DNA from: Fibrobacter succinogenes
Lineage (GTDB): Bacteria > Fibrobacterota > Fibrobacteria > Fibrobacterales > Fibrobacteraceae
DNA: 64,000 nucleotides
Assembly (NCBI GenBank): GCA_902800345.1
Contig: CADCDO010000038.1
Coordinates: forward strand, 1-64,000
Direction of reading: 5' to 3'
Shown here: positions 25,670-35,600 of the stretch, piece after piece
Numbering within the stretch: the first letter of the stretch is position 1
How the letters are laid out: each line of letters begins with the position of its first letter
Program-made: the position numbers and the translations under genes
Notes under the pieces: model-generated
What the model was told of the DNA's origin: nothing
The model's database searches: none
Seen by the model: only the letters and a program-made list of their open reading frames with translations

Positions 25670-26947
25670 TCACCATTCCAGGATTTCATAATTTCTAGGA
25701 ACACGAACTTTTTGGGGTTCCGTTACTTTCCACACAACATTATTGCCAATATTGCGAACGAGACGGAAACCGGCTGCCACTCCACCATTGTAATTCGACT
25801 TGAAATACCCGTAATCTATATCTTTCCATTCGGGAATTGTAGCATGAAAAATATTGTTTTCATCTTTATTTAATAAAACTGTGTTGTCACCACCTTTTAA
25901 ACAAGATGGACGGTTTTTTAAAATTTTGAATGGATTTCTTTCTTCAAAAAGAACATGTTCCCAAACTAAGCCAAACATGTCATATAAACCATAGCCGTTA
26001 GGCAATAATTGACCAACAGGACTTGAATCGTAGAGGTCTTTACTCGTACCGAATAAGGCGTACTTGAGTACATGTTTTAGTTTTTCATCTGCCGGATAAT
26101 TACTCCATGGTGCATTTTTTCTGTCTCCGCCACGTGCTAACATCATCCATTCGTCATAATAGGGAAGCCTATAACCATCAGATGTCGAATCAACTGTTAC
26201 TTGAATAAATTCCTTGTCGTGATTTGTAAAATCAAAATATCCGATAACATATTTACCCTTTGATATAATGCGTTGTTCTTTTTCGTTTGATTCTGAAAAG
26301 AGATAATATGGTTTAAGTCCTTCGCGGATACTTCGTGCGTTTGCGTATTCCATAGCTTGATACAAGAATACCGTATTTGCGGCAGAGTCATGGACGTCGC
26401 ATTTCTCTTTAGGCAAGTCATTTCTTTTTCTGGACAACCATCCCGCATGAATTTCTTGTAAAGGCTTTGATTTAAAAGAAGTCTGTGCCGGAATACTGTC
26501 CCACATCAGTTGCGTAAATTCGCAGTTTGTTACAGGATATTTATCTACTAGATACGACCCCGTTATGTATGCGAGCCTTTTAGGATCTTTTTTGTCAAAT
26601 CCTAAAAGCACTTCTTCGTTCTTGAATTCAAGAAACTTCATACCGACTGCTAAATTGATTTTATGCGAAATGCCGGAGTCGTGAAATTTCACGCTAATGG
26701 CACTGGCCCCAATAAGCGTCGGAGCCTGAATTTGCAAACAAGAATCATTGAGAGCTTTAGATTTTAGCGAGGTTTGCCATGCAAGAACTTTTGAGTCCAT
26801 GCAAATTTTGACAACTTCGTTTTTTTTGACTTCGAGCCAGGTTTCGTCACCTAATGAATTGCAACTCAATTCAACAGTTCTGATGTCATCAGAACATGCC
26901 ATGCAAGAGAAACACAAAGCGGGCAACACTATTTTGAAAGGATTCAT
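25670..26947 (-). CDS. SUMF1/formylglycine-generating-enzyme-fold lipoprotein
   Basis: A 425-residue lipoprotein (leader ending FSCMAC). An N-terminal beta-sandwich-like part (~30-120) is followed by a SUMF1-type domain: SYLVDKYPVTNCEFTQLMWD, TSDGYRLPYYDEWMMLARGG, PVGQLLPNGYGLYDMFGLVWEH and GGVAAGFRLVRN. This fold includes formylglycine-generating enzymes and many non-catalytic ligand-binding relatives. The catalytic cysteine pair of true sulfatase modifiers is not evident, so a structural or binding role is more likely. The gene is AT-rich relative to its neighbours. No close operon partner. Confidence 0.75.
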   Translation of the reverse strand: MNPFKIVLPALCFSCMACSDDIRTVELSCNSLGDETWLEVKKNEVVKICMDSKVLAWQTSLKSKALNDSCLQIQAPTLIGASAISVKFHDSGISHKINLAVGMKFLEFKNEEVLLGFDKKDPKRLAYITGSYLVDKYPVTNCEFTQLMWDSIPAQTSFKSKPLQEIHAGWLSRKRNDLPKEKCDVHDSAANTVFLYQAMEYANARSIREGLKPYYLFSESNEKEQRIISKGKYVIGYFDFTNHDKEFIQVTVDSTSDGYRLPYYDEWMMLARGGDRKNAPWSNYPADEKLKHVLKYALFGTSKDLYDSSPVGQLLPNGYGLYDMFGLVWEHVLFEERNPFKILKNRPSCLKGGDNTVLLNKDENNIFHATIPEWKDIDYGYFKSNYNGGVAAGFRLVRNIGNNVVWKVTEPQKVRVPRNYEILEW

Positions 26948-27390
26948 CCAAACTCAATCCAGGCTACATTTACATGGGTTAAAATACACAAAGCAAAGGC
27001 CCATCAACCACTTTTTTGCGAATTTTTGATACCAAATCGCACAATTTTTTAAATTTGGTATCATAATTTTTACTTTATCTACACCATTCTACAGGAATCC
27101 GCCGATTTTTTGATACCAAACTTGCAATTTTTTCGCTTTTGGTAACACACAACACCTCAAAAATCACGCAACAGCCCTAAATTCACTTAATTTGTTTAAA
27201 TTTTTTGATACCAAAAAGACTTTTTTCAAGATTTTAGTAACACTTTTTTGCGAAAAAGCCATCGCAAGGCTCCCAAAATCAAGCAAAACAAGTTTTTTTC
27301 GGTACGAACTAGGCATGCACTTGCTCAAACGAGGTTGAAATGTTTAGCAATCGCATAAACACGCATTTGAACAACGTGCGAGAATCGAAA
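26948..27390. repeat. AT-rich gene-free region with three phased GATACCAAA hairpins
   Basis: GATACCAAA at 27028, 27112 and 27207, each followed 26 bases later by TTTGGTATC or a near copy (27054 exact; 27138 TTTGGTAAC; 27233 TTTAGTAAC). Spacings are 84 and 95 bp. The loops share AATTTTTT, and T-runs precede every unit. Same architecture as the 10283-10520 array with unrelated stem sequence. No gene. Confidence 0.8.
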
Positions 27391-28200
27391 CTACTCCAGG
27401 TAGTATTCCCGCAACGCATCAATGGTAGCGGAAGGCACATGCATCCGCTGCGTGATGAAGTTCAATAGCGAACCGTATTCCGCATTGATACGATTGAGCG
27501 GGATTTCGAGATACTCGCGTTTGACGCTCACCAAGAAATGCAAAATGTCGAGCTGCTCTTCTGTCATCCCCGATGCACGACCTTTGGCGGTCATCGCTTC
27601 AAGCGGCTTGCGGTACGAGTTTTCGGATTCCGTGTAATCGTCTAGAATAGCGTTATCGTCGGCACCGAGAGCGGCGAGCATCAACGCCGAACAAAAACCG
27701 GCGCGGTCCTTGCCCGAAGTGCAGTGCCACAGCACCGGAGCGCCTTTTTGCGCAAGAATTATTTCAAAGGCTTTCGCGTACTGCTTGCTCGCATAATCGC
27801 TATCGGCAAAGTAATTGTAGAGCTTATCCTTCAGCAGGGACGCCACCGGATGGCGGGCAATGCCAAAAAGAAACTCCATAAAATCTACGCCCGTCAAAGA
27901 CGGCACCTGCAATTTATTAAAAACATCGCCGTGCACCATTTTATCAATAACAGGAATCGAGACTATCGACATTCCTTCAAGGATTTTATCCGGCTTTTGC
28001 TTGTTTTCAAAGTCCGAACGCAAGTCCATCACGAGACGAATGCCATATTCATCGCGCAGGCGGATCAGGTCCTGTTCTGTTGCTTTAGACAAGTTGCCAC
28101 TGCGAAAAAGCAAGTCGTGCTTGACACGAGACGCTCCCGCCGGAATCCCGCCGAGCTGCCGAGCGTTTTCAATTGATTCAAACTTTAGAACATCTGCCAT
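27391..28200 (-). CDS. tyrosine/serine protein phosphatase (Y_phosphatase3 type)
   Basis: A 269-residue cytoplasmic phosphatase. The P-loop is HCTSGKDRAG (C-x5-R), typical of the LipA/IphP-like Y_phosphatase3 family. The N-terminal ARQLGGIPAGASRV...LLFRSGNLSKAT, followed by RLVMDLRSDFE, is the standard family opening. Substrates may be phosphotyrosine proteins or phosphoinositide-like lipids; no evidence selects one. The start at 28200 with an AGAGGGG site is preferred over a longer form. The genes upstream on the same strand are unrelated in function. Confidence 0.88.
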   Translation of the reverse strand: MADVLKFESIENARQLGGIPAGASRVKHDLLFRSGNLSKATEQDLIRLRDEYGIRLVMDLRSDFENKQKPDKILEGMSIVSIPVIDKMVHGDVFNKLQVPSLTGVDFMEFLFGIARHPVASLLKDKLYNYFADSDYASKQYAKAFEIILAQKGAPVLWHCTSGKDRAGFCSALMLAALGADDNAILDDYTESENSYRKPLEAMTAKGRASGMTEEQLDILHFLVSVKREYLEIPLNRINAEYGSLLNFITQRMHVPSATIDALREYYLE

Positions 28201-28242
28201 AAAAGTCCCCTCTTGCACATCAATATATGAAATTTCACAGAC

Positions 28243-28318
28243 GTCATTCTGAATGAAACGCTGTGAAATGAAGAATCCAGTAAAACTTGACTGGATTCCT
28301 CGCGTTGCTCAGGATGAC
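28243..28318. repeat. long imperfect inverted repeat (GTCATTCTGA...TCAGGATGAC)
   Basis: Outer arms GTCATTCTGA and TCAGGATGAC and inner arms GAATCCAGT and ACTGGATTC form a ~76-bp imperfect palindrome between two minus-strand genes. Partial relatives are GTCATCCTGAGTG...GGATTCAGTG at 58980-59010 and a short piece near 43206. It may work as a terminator hairpin or be a miniature repeat. Confidence 0.65.
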
Positions 28319-28348
28319 GCACTTGGCCTCCCTACTCGACCAAGCGTG

Positions 28349-28937
28349 TCACTTCTTCACGATTCTCAGAACGCCTTGCTTATTGTATTCAGGAGCATCC
28401 TTCGAGAAAAACGTCTTGGTTTCCTGGCGGAGCACATAGCGTTCACCGTCGCCCCAATCAATGACACTCCCCGACTTTGCCGGGATTCCGTCTCCGAACA
28501 AACTGTCGGCGGCCATCAGGAGAGCTTCTTCCGGGTCTTCAATCGTTTTCGAGATACACAAATCCGGCAAAGCGAATGCAGCAAGTCCCAGCGTATAAAG
28601 CGTTTCGCCCGAATCAATAATGTTAATCCAGGCATCCATTGGATATTCGCCATCGCCAAACTGGTCATCAAATGCATCGGCAGTCCATGCCGTGCCAGAC
28701 TGTTGCATGTAAACCCCGATGGCTCCGGCGGCAAACATCTTCGAAATAGCGGAGTTCACCATTTCGACATCGTTCATGCTTTTTACATTCCCGAGGCTGG
28801 CGTACAACGTCAAATTGGACACTGCAACCGGGAATCATCACCGTTTTTGCATCGGCAGCAACCTTGACGTGTTCGGTAATGGCAAAAACTTCATCAGCAG
28901 CAACTGAAATCGGGAAAGCAAGAACAAATTGGCTCAT
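28349..28937 (-). CDS. DUF4261-like protein, frameshifted
   Basis: Two overlapping reading frames make one ~195-residue protein. The 5' frame reads MSQFVLAFPISVAADEVF...DAKTVMIP and the 3' frame VAVSNLTLYASLGN...MFAAGAIGVYMQQSGTAW...TLYTLGLAAFALPDLCISK...RYVLRQETKTFF. Removing one base from the GGG at 28830-28832 restores an uninterrupted TVMIPVAVSNLTLYAS. The AAGAIGVY...TLGLAAF...DL pattern suggests DUF4261, function unknown. A ribosome-binding site (AAAGAGAG) precedes the ATG at 28937. Only 12 bases separate it from the upstream glycosyltransferase gene, so it belongs to that transcript. Confidence 0.7.
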
Positions 28938-28949
28938 ATTCAACTCTCT

Positions 28950-30095
28950 TTATAAAATGCGAACAACATTTTCGATAGCCGAACGGAGCAAATTAGGGTT
29001 TCCAATTTTCGGCATCTCAACGCAAGAGTCAAATGCTTTGACAAGCGTTTCGGCAGACAGTTTATCCGCCGGGATTTCAACCGCATATCCAGCATTCGAC
29101 AAATCGTGCGCGAGGACAATCTGTTCAAATTGCCCCGGCGTCGGTACAAAGATACATTTTGCGCCAAGTTCCGCCATGTCCATCACGGTACTGTAACCGC
29201 CACGACTGACCACATAATCAGCCCGCTTGATGACATCTGCAAAAGCGTCGGTCGCAAGGTGCGTATGAAGTTCGATATTCCCTTCCGTCCAGCATTTCTG
29301 CTCCGCAAAAGGCTTCCCGAGAATCATCAAATGGCGGCCAGGGATTTTCAAAAGCGCATGGCGCAACTGCAATTCAAACTGAGTCCGAGCCGGTTCCACA
29401 CCAGACACAACGGCAACGACTTTGTACCTTGCATTTCTTTTCGCGGTGGTCCCGGTTGCGGTTTCAGAATCATTCATCGAACCGTCCGCATCGCCAGCCG
29501 AGAACGATCCGGCGTATCCAGAAAACCTCGATAAAGCACCCACGTAACGCAAGGGTTTTTCGCCTGGAGTCGCCCCCGAATGCGAAAGCGAGCCCGCATA
29601 GCCCGGGTAAAATTCCAAGTCCGGGACCCACACTTCGTCAAACTTGCGCATCACGTTGGCATGCCACATCACGCCGACACGTTCAAACGCCGAGAACACC
29701 TGCGGAAACGCAATCCGACGCTGGTGCGTCATGTATATGCTATACGCTCTTTTAGAATAAAACGCAAAGCGGTTGTCCGAAAATAGAACGTCGTAGCCGT
29801 GGCGTTCGACCATTTCTTCGGCAAAATGATGTTCGTAGCGCATCACGGCGTTCAGGTGAATGCTGTTCTTGAGCAGCCAAAGCGCCATGTTGTAGCCGTG
29901 TTTCGGATAGACTATATTATAGCTCGGCGCAAGGCGCTGCCTCAATTGCGGAAACAGTTCGCGAAAGAAACTTGCATTCGCCTTCACAACCGCAAGTTCC
30001 ACCTCGGCCCCAACCCGCAGGAACTCTCGGATGACGGGCACACAGCGCGTTGCATGTCCGAGTCCCCAATCGAGCGGAGCTACAAGGACTTTCAC
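28950..30095 (-). CDS. MurG-like (GT28-fold) glycosyltransferase
   Basis: A 381-residue GT-B glycosyltransferase. The N-terminal LVAPLDWGLGHATRCVPVIRE is the acceptor-domain glycine loop and the C-terminal DYVVSRGGYSTVMDMAELG...FVPTPGQFEQIVLAHDLS is the nucleotide-sugar binding GT28 C-terminal motif. A Gly/Ser/Ala-rich insert between the two domains (SFSAGDADGSMNDSETATG) looks like a variable flexible linker. It starts with GTG, overlapping the stop of the upstream gene by 4 bases (GTGA), so translation is coupled to the 30092 membrane protein. Probably acts on an envelope glycolipid or polysaccharide. Confidence 0.85.
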   Translation of the reverse strand: MKVLVAPLDWGLGHATRCVPVIREFLRVGAEVELAVVKANASFFRELFPQLRQRLAPSYNIVYPKHGYNMALWLLKNSIHLNAVMRYEHHFAEEMVERHGYDVLFSDNRFAFYSKRAYSIYMTHQRRIAFPQVFSAFERVGVMWHANVMRKFDEVWVPDLEFYPGYAGSLSHSGATPGEKPLRYVGALSRFSGYAGSFSAGDADGSMNDSETATGTTAKRNARYKVVAVVSGVEPARTQFELQLRHALLKIPGRHLMILGKPFAEQKCWTEGNIELHTHLATDAFADVIKRADYVVSRGGYSTVMDMAELGAKCIFVPTPGQFEQIVLAHDLSNAGYAVEIPADKLSAETLVKAFDSCVEMPKIGNPNLLRSAIENVVRIL

Positions 30096-32632
30096 TTTTC
30101 GGCCTCTAACCAGGCGTGAGCCCAGTCACCGTGGTCGCAATCCTTGTTATCGCCCATCAGTACACGCAAATTAATCGATTTTGCGTCCTTGATGTTGAGC
30201 TTCAAGCGTTCCTTGTCCGTCGTATATAGTTTCTTGGAACGGTAAATTTCACGACCATCCGCCTCGACCGCGAAATAGGCTCCATCGCCACAAGCGCTTT
30301 CATCGTCAAGACCGATAACAGCGTACAGCCAATCATAACTGCGGGAAAGAGAATATTCGATGGACGAATTCGCATGGCTTCCGATACCATAGCGGAACGG
30401 TTCGCCATCCAGCGTAATCTTGTGGTGATCAACCGTCGCATTCATTTGCGGCTCGCCCCATTCCTGATAGAATTTTCCCATCTTGAGTTTCGAGAGAAGC
30501 GCTACGTTATCGCCCTCGACAAAGAAGTCCCTATACGTCACGAGCGTATCATCGTCGGGCATGTAGCAGCTCAGCACCACTCGGTTCATGCCCGCACGAA
30601 TCTTTACAGAATCAAGCAAAAGCGTGTCCGCATTGTTAGAGACGAGCATTTCACCCTGGTCCTTGTCGTTCATCTTGTAATCGCAAGCAATCGATTCCGG
30701 GAAATTCTTGTTCACGACAATCATGCCGTTCGATTCGTCGGTCACCATGAAGTTCTGCGCGTAATGAGACACGCCCTTCTTCGAGATAATCTTGTAAATG
30801 GCAAGGCCGTAACCGAAATCCCTTGCATTCATCAGAACGCGTTCGTTCTTGAAATCGCTGAGGATGTCGTCAATCTGGTCCGTCGTCTTGAAGCCCACCA
30901 CACGGCTATCCCGGTTGACTTTTCCATAGCCATCTTGGCCACGAACAAGATAAATATTGCCACCGGATTTCTGCATCCATTCCGCGAACGTCTCGGTGCT
31001 CCAATTTTTGAACGAATTTTCGCTAAAGGATGTATGACCCGAAGCGAGCATTTGCCAAGGTCTTGCGTAAATGAACACGGAATTTTTCGGGTACTTCGCA
31101 AGTTCCGTATTCAAAAAGTCTTCTTCGGCCAAAAGTTTGTTCTTATAATAGAGCATGTTCGCCTTGTAGCTCGGCGCATGGTAGAGCATCAGCCCGATTG
31201 ACAAGAAGCAAGCGACACCCATGACAATCTTCGCCGCGGCATCTTCTTTCATCTTCGTCGTAAAGAGAAGCGCATCGTAAAGCCCGAGCGCCATCAAAAG
31301 CGCAAACAGCGGGAGCGCCACGAGCACGTAACGCTGGTTGATGTCAATCGTAAACGTTCCCGACACGTTCAGGAGAATCACGAAAATCTGAACGCAGAAC
31401 GTAATGCCCAGAATGAACCCGCGCACGTAGCGGCGGGAATAAATCATGCGGAACAGGAGCCACGCCGTCGCGAGGAGCAGAATCACGGTAAACGTCGTGT
31501 AGAACGGATTTTCCATGATGCCGCCGAAAGCGGAATCCGGCTTGAGGTTCATCATGACCTCAATGTTCGTCTTCAAGTTAAACCATAAGTTTCCAAGCGA
31601 GTGCGCCGCATGCGTCCCCCCCTGGAAATCATAGCCGCGATACGCCGCCATCGTATTGATAGACGGCCAGCTCACGGCAATCACGGATGCCACAAACGCC
31701 GGCAAGCGGTACGGCTTTTCGAGGAAGTACCGGTAATAGTAAAGCGCAAACGGGATAAACGCGAACACGGTTTCTTGGCGAGTCTGCGCAAAAAATCCAA
31801 GCAGCGGGACCGTAAAGAGGAAATGCTTCCACGTGACCTTGTTCGTCGGGACAAAGGCGTACCACGCCATCAGAACCGCAAGCAAGAGAATGTAAAGGAC
31901 TTCGGTCGATGCCGAACGCGACTGCAACAAGTAAATCGGCATGCCGCCCAAAAAAGCCGTCGCTGCAAGCGCTAGTTTATCGCTCCGGAACCACCTGCTT
32001 AACGCAAGGAAGAACGCAATCAAGCTCAAAATGTAGAACGGGTAGTTCACCAAGAGCGCTGAATCGCGGTTCGGTTCCATGAAGTTGAACACGAGCGAAT
32101 AAACGAACCCGAGAGCTTTGCCTTTGAAGTTGTTCACTTCCGTCTTGCAATCGAGAACGCCATCCGTCCAGACACCTTCGTTGCAGATACCTCCCGAATG
32201 CTGGAAATACATCTGGAGCCCCATGGACTCCCAGCTAGTCTCGTCGCTCAATACACGGTGCGTATTGCCAATGTTCCCGAAGATGAACACCGAGAACACG
32301 ATGAGCAAAAGCGCAAGCCCGCAAAAGCCCTTGCCGCTCGGCAAAAAGGCTCGAACGTGTTTCGCCACGAACGGGATGTTGACAACGACGCCCGCCACGA
32401 GCAAGAGGAACGTGAGGAGGATGGAGTAATATCCCCACTCGATATCCCAATGGCGCGCATACGACACCGAAAGGTTGTTAAAGATAAGAAAGGCGAATAC
32501 GAGCACGAATGCCGTAACCACCAACATAATATTTTGAGGCTTATCCCAATGTAGGGATTCTATCCATTCCGTAAGGGACTGACGCAAAGACTTCTGCTTC
32601 ACATCGTCCCTTCCTATCGTTTCTTTTTTCAT
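30092..32632 (-). CDS. polytopic membrane glycosyltransferase-like protein with C-terminal NPCBM domain
   Basis: An 846-residue protein. The first ~530 residues hold about 11-12 hydrophobic segments with an early periplasmic loop carrying HRVLSDETSWESMGLQMY, resembling the GT-C (ArnT/GT39/GT83) superfamily that uses polyprenyl-linked sugars. The C-terminal ~110 residues (LDGEPFRYGIGSHANSSIEY...YDWLYAVIGLDDESACGDG...INLRVLMGDNKDCDHGDWA) match the NPCBM carbohydrate-binding module. Thus a membrane transferase with a periplasmic sugar-binding tail. Coupled by 4-base overlap to the GT28-type gene; together they suggest an envelope glycan pathway. Confidence 0.8.
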   Translation of the reverse strand: MKKETIGRDDVKQKSLRQSLTEWIESLHWDKPQNIMLVVTAFVLVFAFLIFNNLSVSYARHWDIEWGYYSILLTFLLLVAGVVVNIPFVAKHVRAFLPSGKGFCGLALLLIVFSVFIFGNIGNTHRVLSDETSWESMGLQMYFQHSGGICNEGVWTDGVLDCKTEVNNFKGKALGFVYSLVFNFMEPNRDSALLVNYPFYILSLIAFFLALSRWFRSDKLALAATAFLGGMPIYLLQSRSASTEVLYILLLAVLMAWYAFVPTNKVTWKHFLFTVPLLGFFAQTRQETVFAFIPFALYYYRYFLEKPYRLPAFVASVIAVSWPSINTMAAYRGYDFQGGTHAAHSLGNLWFNLKTNIEVMMNLKPDSAFGGIMENPFYTTFTVILLLATAWLLFRMIYSRRYVRGFILGITFCVQIFVILLNVSGTFTIDINQRYVLVALPLFALLMALGLYDALLFTTKMKEDAAAKIVMGVACFLSIGLMLYHAPSYKANMLYYKNKLLAEEDFLNTELAKYPKNSVFIYARPWQMLASGHTSFSENSFKNWSTETFAEWMQKSGGNIYLVRGQDGYGKVNRDSRVVGFKTTDQIDDILSDFKNERVLMNARDFGYGLAIYKIISKKGVSHYAQNFMVTDESNGMIVVNKNFPESIACDYKMNDKDQGEMLVSNNADTLLLDSVKIRAGMNRVVLSCYMPDDDTLVTYRDFFVEGDNVALLSKLKMGKFYQEWGEPQMNATVDHHKITLDGEPFRYGIGSHANSSIEYSLSRSYDWLYAVIGLDDESACGDGAYFAVEADGREIYRSKKLYTTDKERLKLNIKDAKSINLRVLMGDNKDCDHGDWAHAWLEAEK

Positions 32633-32651
32633 AGTGCGTTAAATATAACAT

Positions 32652-35600
32652 TTACGCAGAAATTCCAAGGCGCTCCATGGCTATTTTTTTGCCAGTTTGT
32701 ACGTCAAATTTGCCAGAACCGAGTTTCGGGAGTTCATCCAACTTAAGAACGGCACCGGGAACCATCAATGCCGGGAGGCCAATCTGGCGAAGCATCGTCT
32801 TGACTTCGTCTTCGGGCTTATCTCCCGAATAAAGGAGCACGATTTTTTCGCCCTTCGAGCCATCGGGGACAGCCACTGCGAAATGGTCGATTTCATCGAA
32901 CAAAGGATTTTCCGAAATTTTGAAATCGACTGCACCCAGGCTAACCATTTCACCGCCCAACTTTGCAAAGCGACTGTAGCGATCGACAATGGTGAGGAAC
33001 CCGTCCTCGTCGATATGTCCCTTGTCGCCTGTCTTGTACCAACGACGTCCATCAATCATGGCAATTGCGTTCGCCGTGCGTTCCGGATCGTTCAGGTATC
33101 CCTTCATGATTTGAGCGCCACCGATCAGGATTAAGCCATCGGTTCCAAGCGGGAGTTCTTCGAGCGTATCCGGATCGACAATGCGGAACTGGCACCCCGG
33201 CATCGGCACGCCCACCGTCCCTGGCTTGTTGCCCACCACGACCGTCTTGTAGTCGTCAAGCAAGAAGTCCTTCGTGTTGACGGATGCGACCGGAGTCGTT
33301 TCGGTGCAACCGAAACCCTCAAATATTTCAAGTTTGAACTTCGACCTGTAGAGATTGCGGACGTCTTCGCGAATCTTTTCGGCGCCCGCATAAATACCGC
33401 GCACATGCTCAAACATCAGCGGATGGATGTAGCGGCTCGTGCCCCACATACGAAGGAACGTACCTGTGGCTACCATGATAGTCACCTTGAATTCCGCCGC
33501 CATGCGGCCAACTAGGCGAATGTCCGTCGGATCAGGGCAAGTCGCCACCGGGATTCCCTCGACCATGCAAAGCATCGTCGTGATCGAGAAACCGAACGCA
33601 TGGAACATCGGCAACAGCCCGAGGAACACGTCTTCAGGCCCGACGTTGATGACGCTCGCGCACTGCTTGATGTTGCCCATCAGGTTGAAATGCGTGAGTT
33701 CAACGCCCTTCGGCGTCCCTTCGGACCCCGAGCTGAAGATAATCGTCGCCACATCGTCCAGGCTCACCTTCTTGAAGAACCGTTTTTCGAGATACCAGAC
33801 CGGCAAGAACATTACACGCAAAAAATTGAGGATAAGCGTAGGCTTTTTCACATACTGCTTGCCCAGGTCTTCCATGTAATAGACTTTGTAATTGCAAAGA
33901 AGCTTGCCCTCAAGATCGACGCCTTTTTGTTTTAACTTATCTACAAATGCATGCGCGGTGACAATCGTTTTTACGCCCGCGACCTTGCAGCAGTAATCCA
34001 TCGTTTCCGGCGAACTGGAGTAATTTAGGTTACAGACCGTCCTTGCCTTGATAAGCATCGCGAGGTTCGTGAAAATACCCGGCCCCGATGGCGGAATCAA
34101 GATACCCACGCACTTTTCGTCCTTGCCTAAAAGTTTATCAAAAATATTCGCGAACGTAATCGCCGCCGTCGCAAGCGAATAACCCGAGAAATGCTTCCCG
34201 TCGGGACTGAACACAACCGGGGAATTTTTCTTGCGCTTTGCAGAACGGATCCAGCTGTTCGGAACCGGACGGAGCCTGCGGATGTACGCCTCCCACGCGG
34301 TAATCGAAAGTTCCTGGATAGAGCGCAACATCTGAACGTTGCCACAATCGACTGGCACAGGCTTGCCAAAAGCGACCGAGACGATACGGCCACCGCTATG
34401 CACAATATCCTGGTAACCGGCGCTCGCCATGGAATACGAACTGCCCCACAATCCTTGTACGTAAAGCGGCAAAAGCACAAGATTCGGCACATCCTTGATA
34501 GCGGAACTGTAATCCAGACGGAATCGGTTCACGTTGCCTGTCGGCGAAAGCGCGTTCTCGGGGAACACCACCACGGCCTCGCCACGTAAAAGCGATTCAT
34601 GAGCCTCCTGCATAGCCTTTTCGGGATGCGCCAAGTCCAAGTCAATCACGTTCATCTGCGAAAGAATCAGACGCACGTACCACTTTTCGTACGAACGGCG
34701 GCTCAGCACAAAACGGAGCGGACGCGGGCTTGCCATCTGGATAAGCGCCCAGTCAATGTATGAAATGTGATTACTGACAAGAAAAACCGGGCCTTCCCAC
34801 GGCAAATTTTTGAGACCGTTGACGATAAACTTATAATGAAGCGAGAGCGTGGTGCGGAGCAACTGGCGCAAAAGCGACTGCGGCATGATCCACAAAGCCC
34901 AAATCGTCGCCCCCGTGCAGAAAAGGCCAAGCACAAAGAACAAGTCCATGCGGTCAAAACCAAGCAGCCGCATCGCGAGAATCGCAAGCACGTCAAACGC
35001 AATCACGCAAAGATTTTGAACCGCATTGTTCACCGCGAGCACATGCCCCGCCGACCGAGGCTTTGAATTGTACAACAGCAGCGCAAACATCGGGAGCATG
35101 TACATGCCGGCGCAAAAACCGAGCAACGCAAACGCAATCGCATTGTACGGTCTCGGGATAAACGGAATCAGATAAATTAAAATAGCGGATCCCGCCGTAC
35201 CCATCGGGACAAGGCCCGTTTCGATAAAGTTGTTCGACATGCGCATTGCAAACGCAAAACCGCCAATCAAACCAATAGCGGCACCAAGAATCGCATAGTT
35301 CACCAGCGCATCCAACCCAAAAAGCGAACCCGAACAGAACTGGTCCTGAATCACGAAGACCATGAGGAATATCAAGACCCAGAACATCGAAAGCCCGATA
35401 ATGGACTGACGGATTCCACGATTGCTCCACGCTTTCCAAAATTTGCGACGTGCGAAAACGAGATTCCAGTAACGTTCCCACGGGAATTTCATTTCACGGT
35501 CATACGCACCGATTGCGGGGAGACGCACCGCAAAAACAATCCCGAGCAGTTGCAACGCGCACACCGCCACAAGTACCGGGAGCCAAACTTCATACAAACT

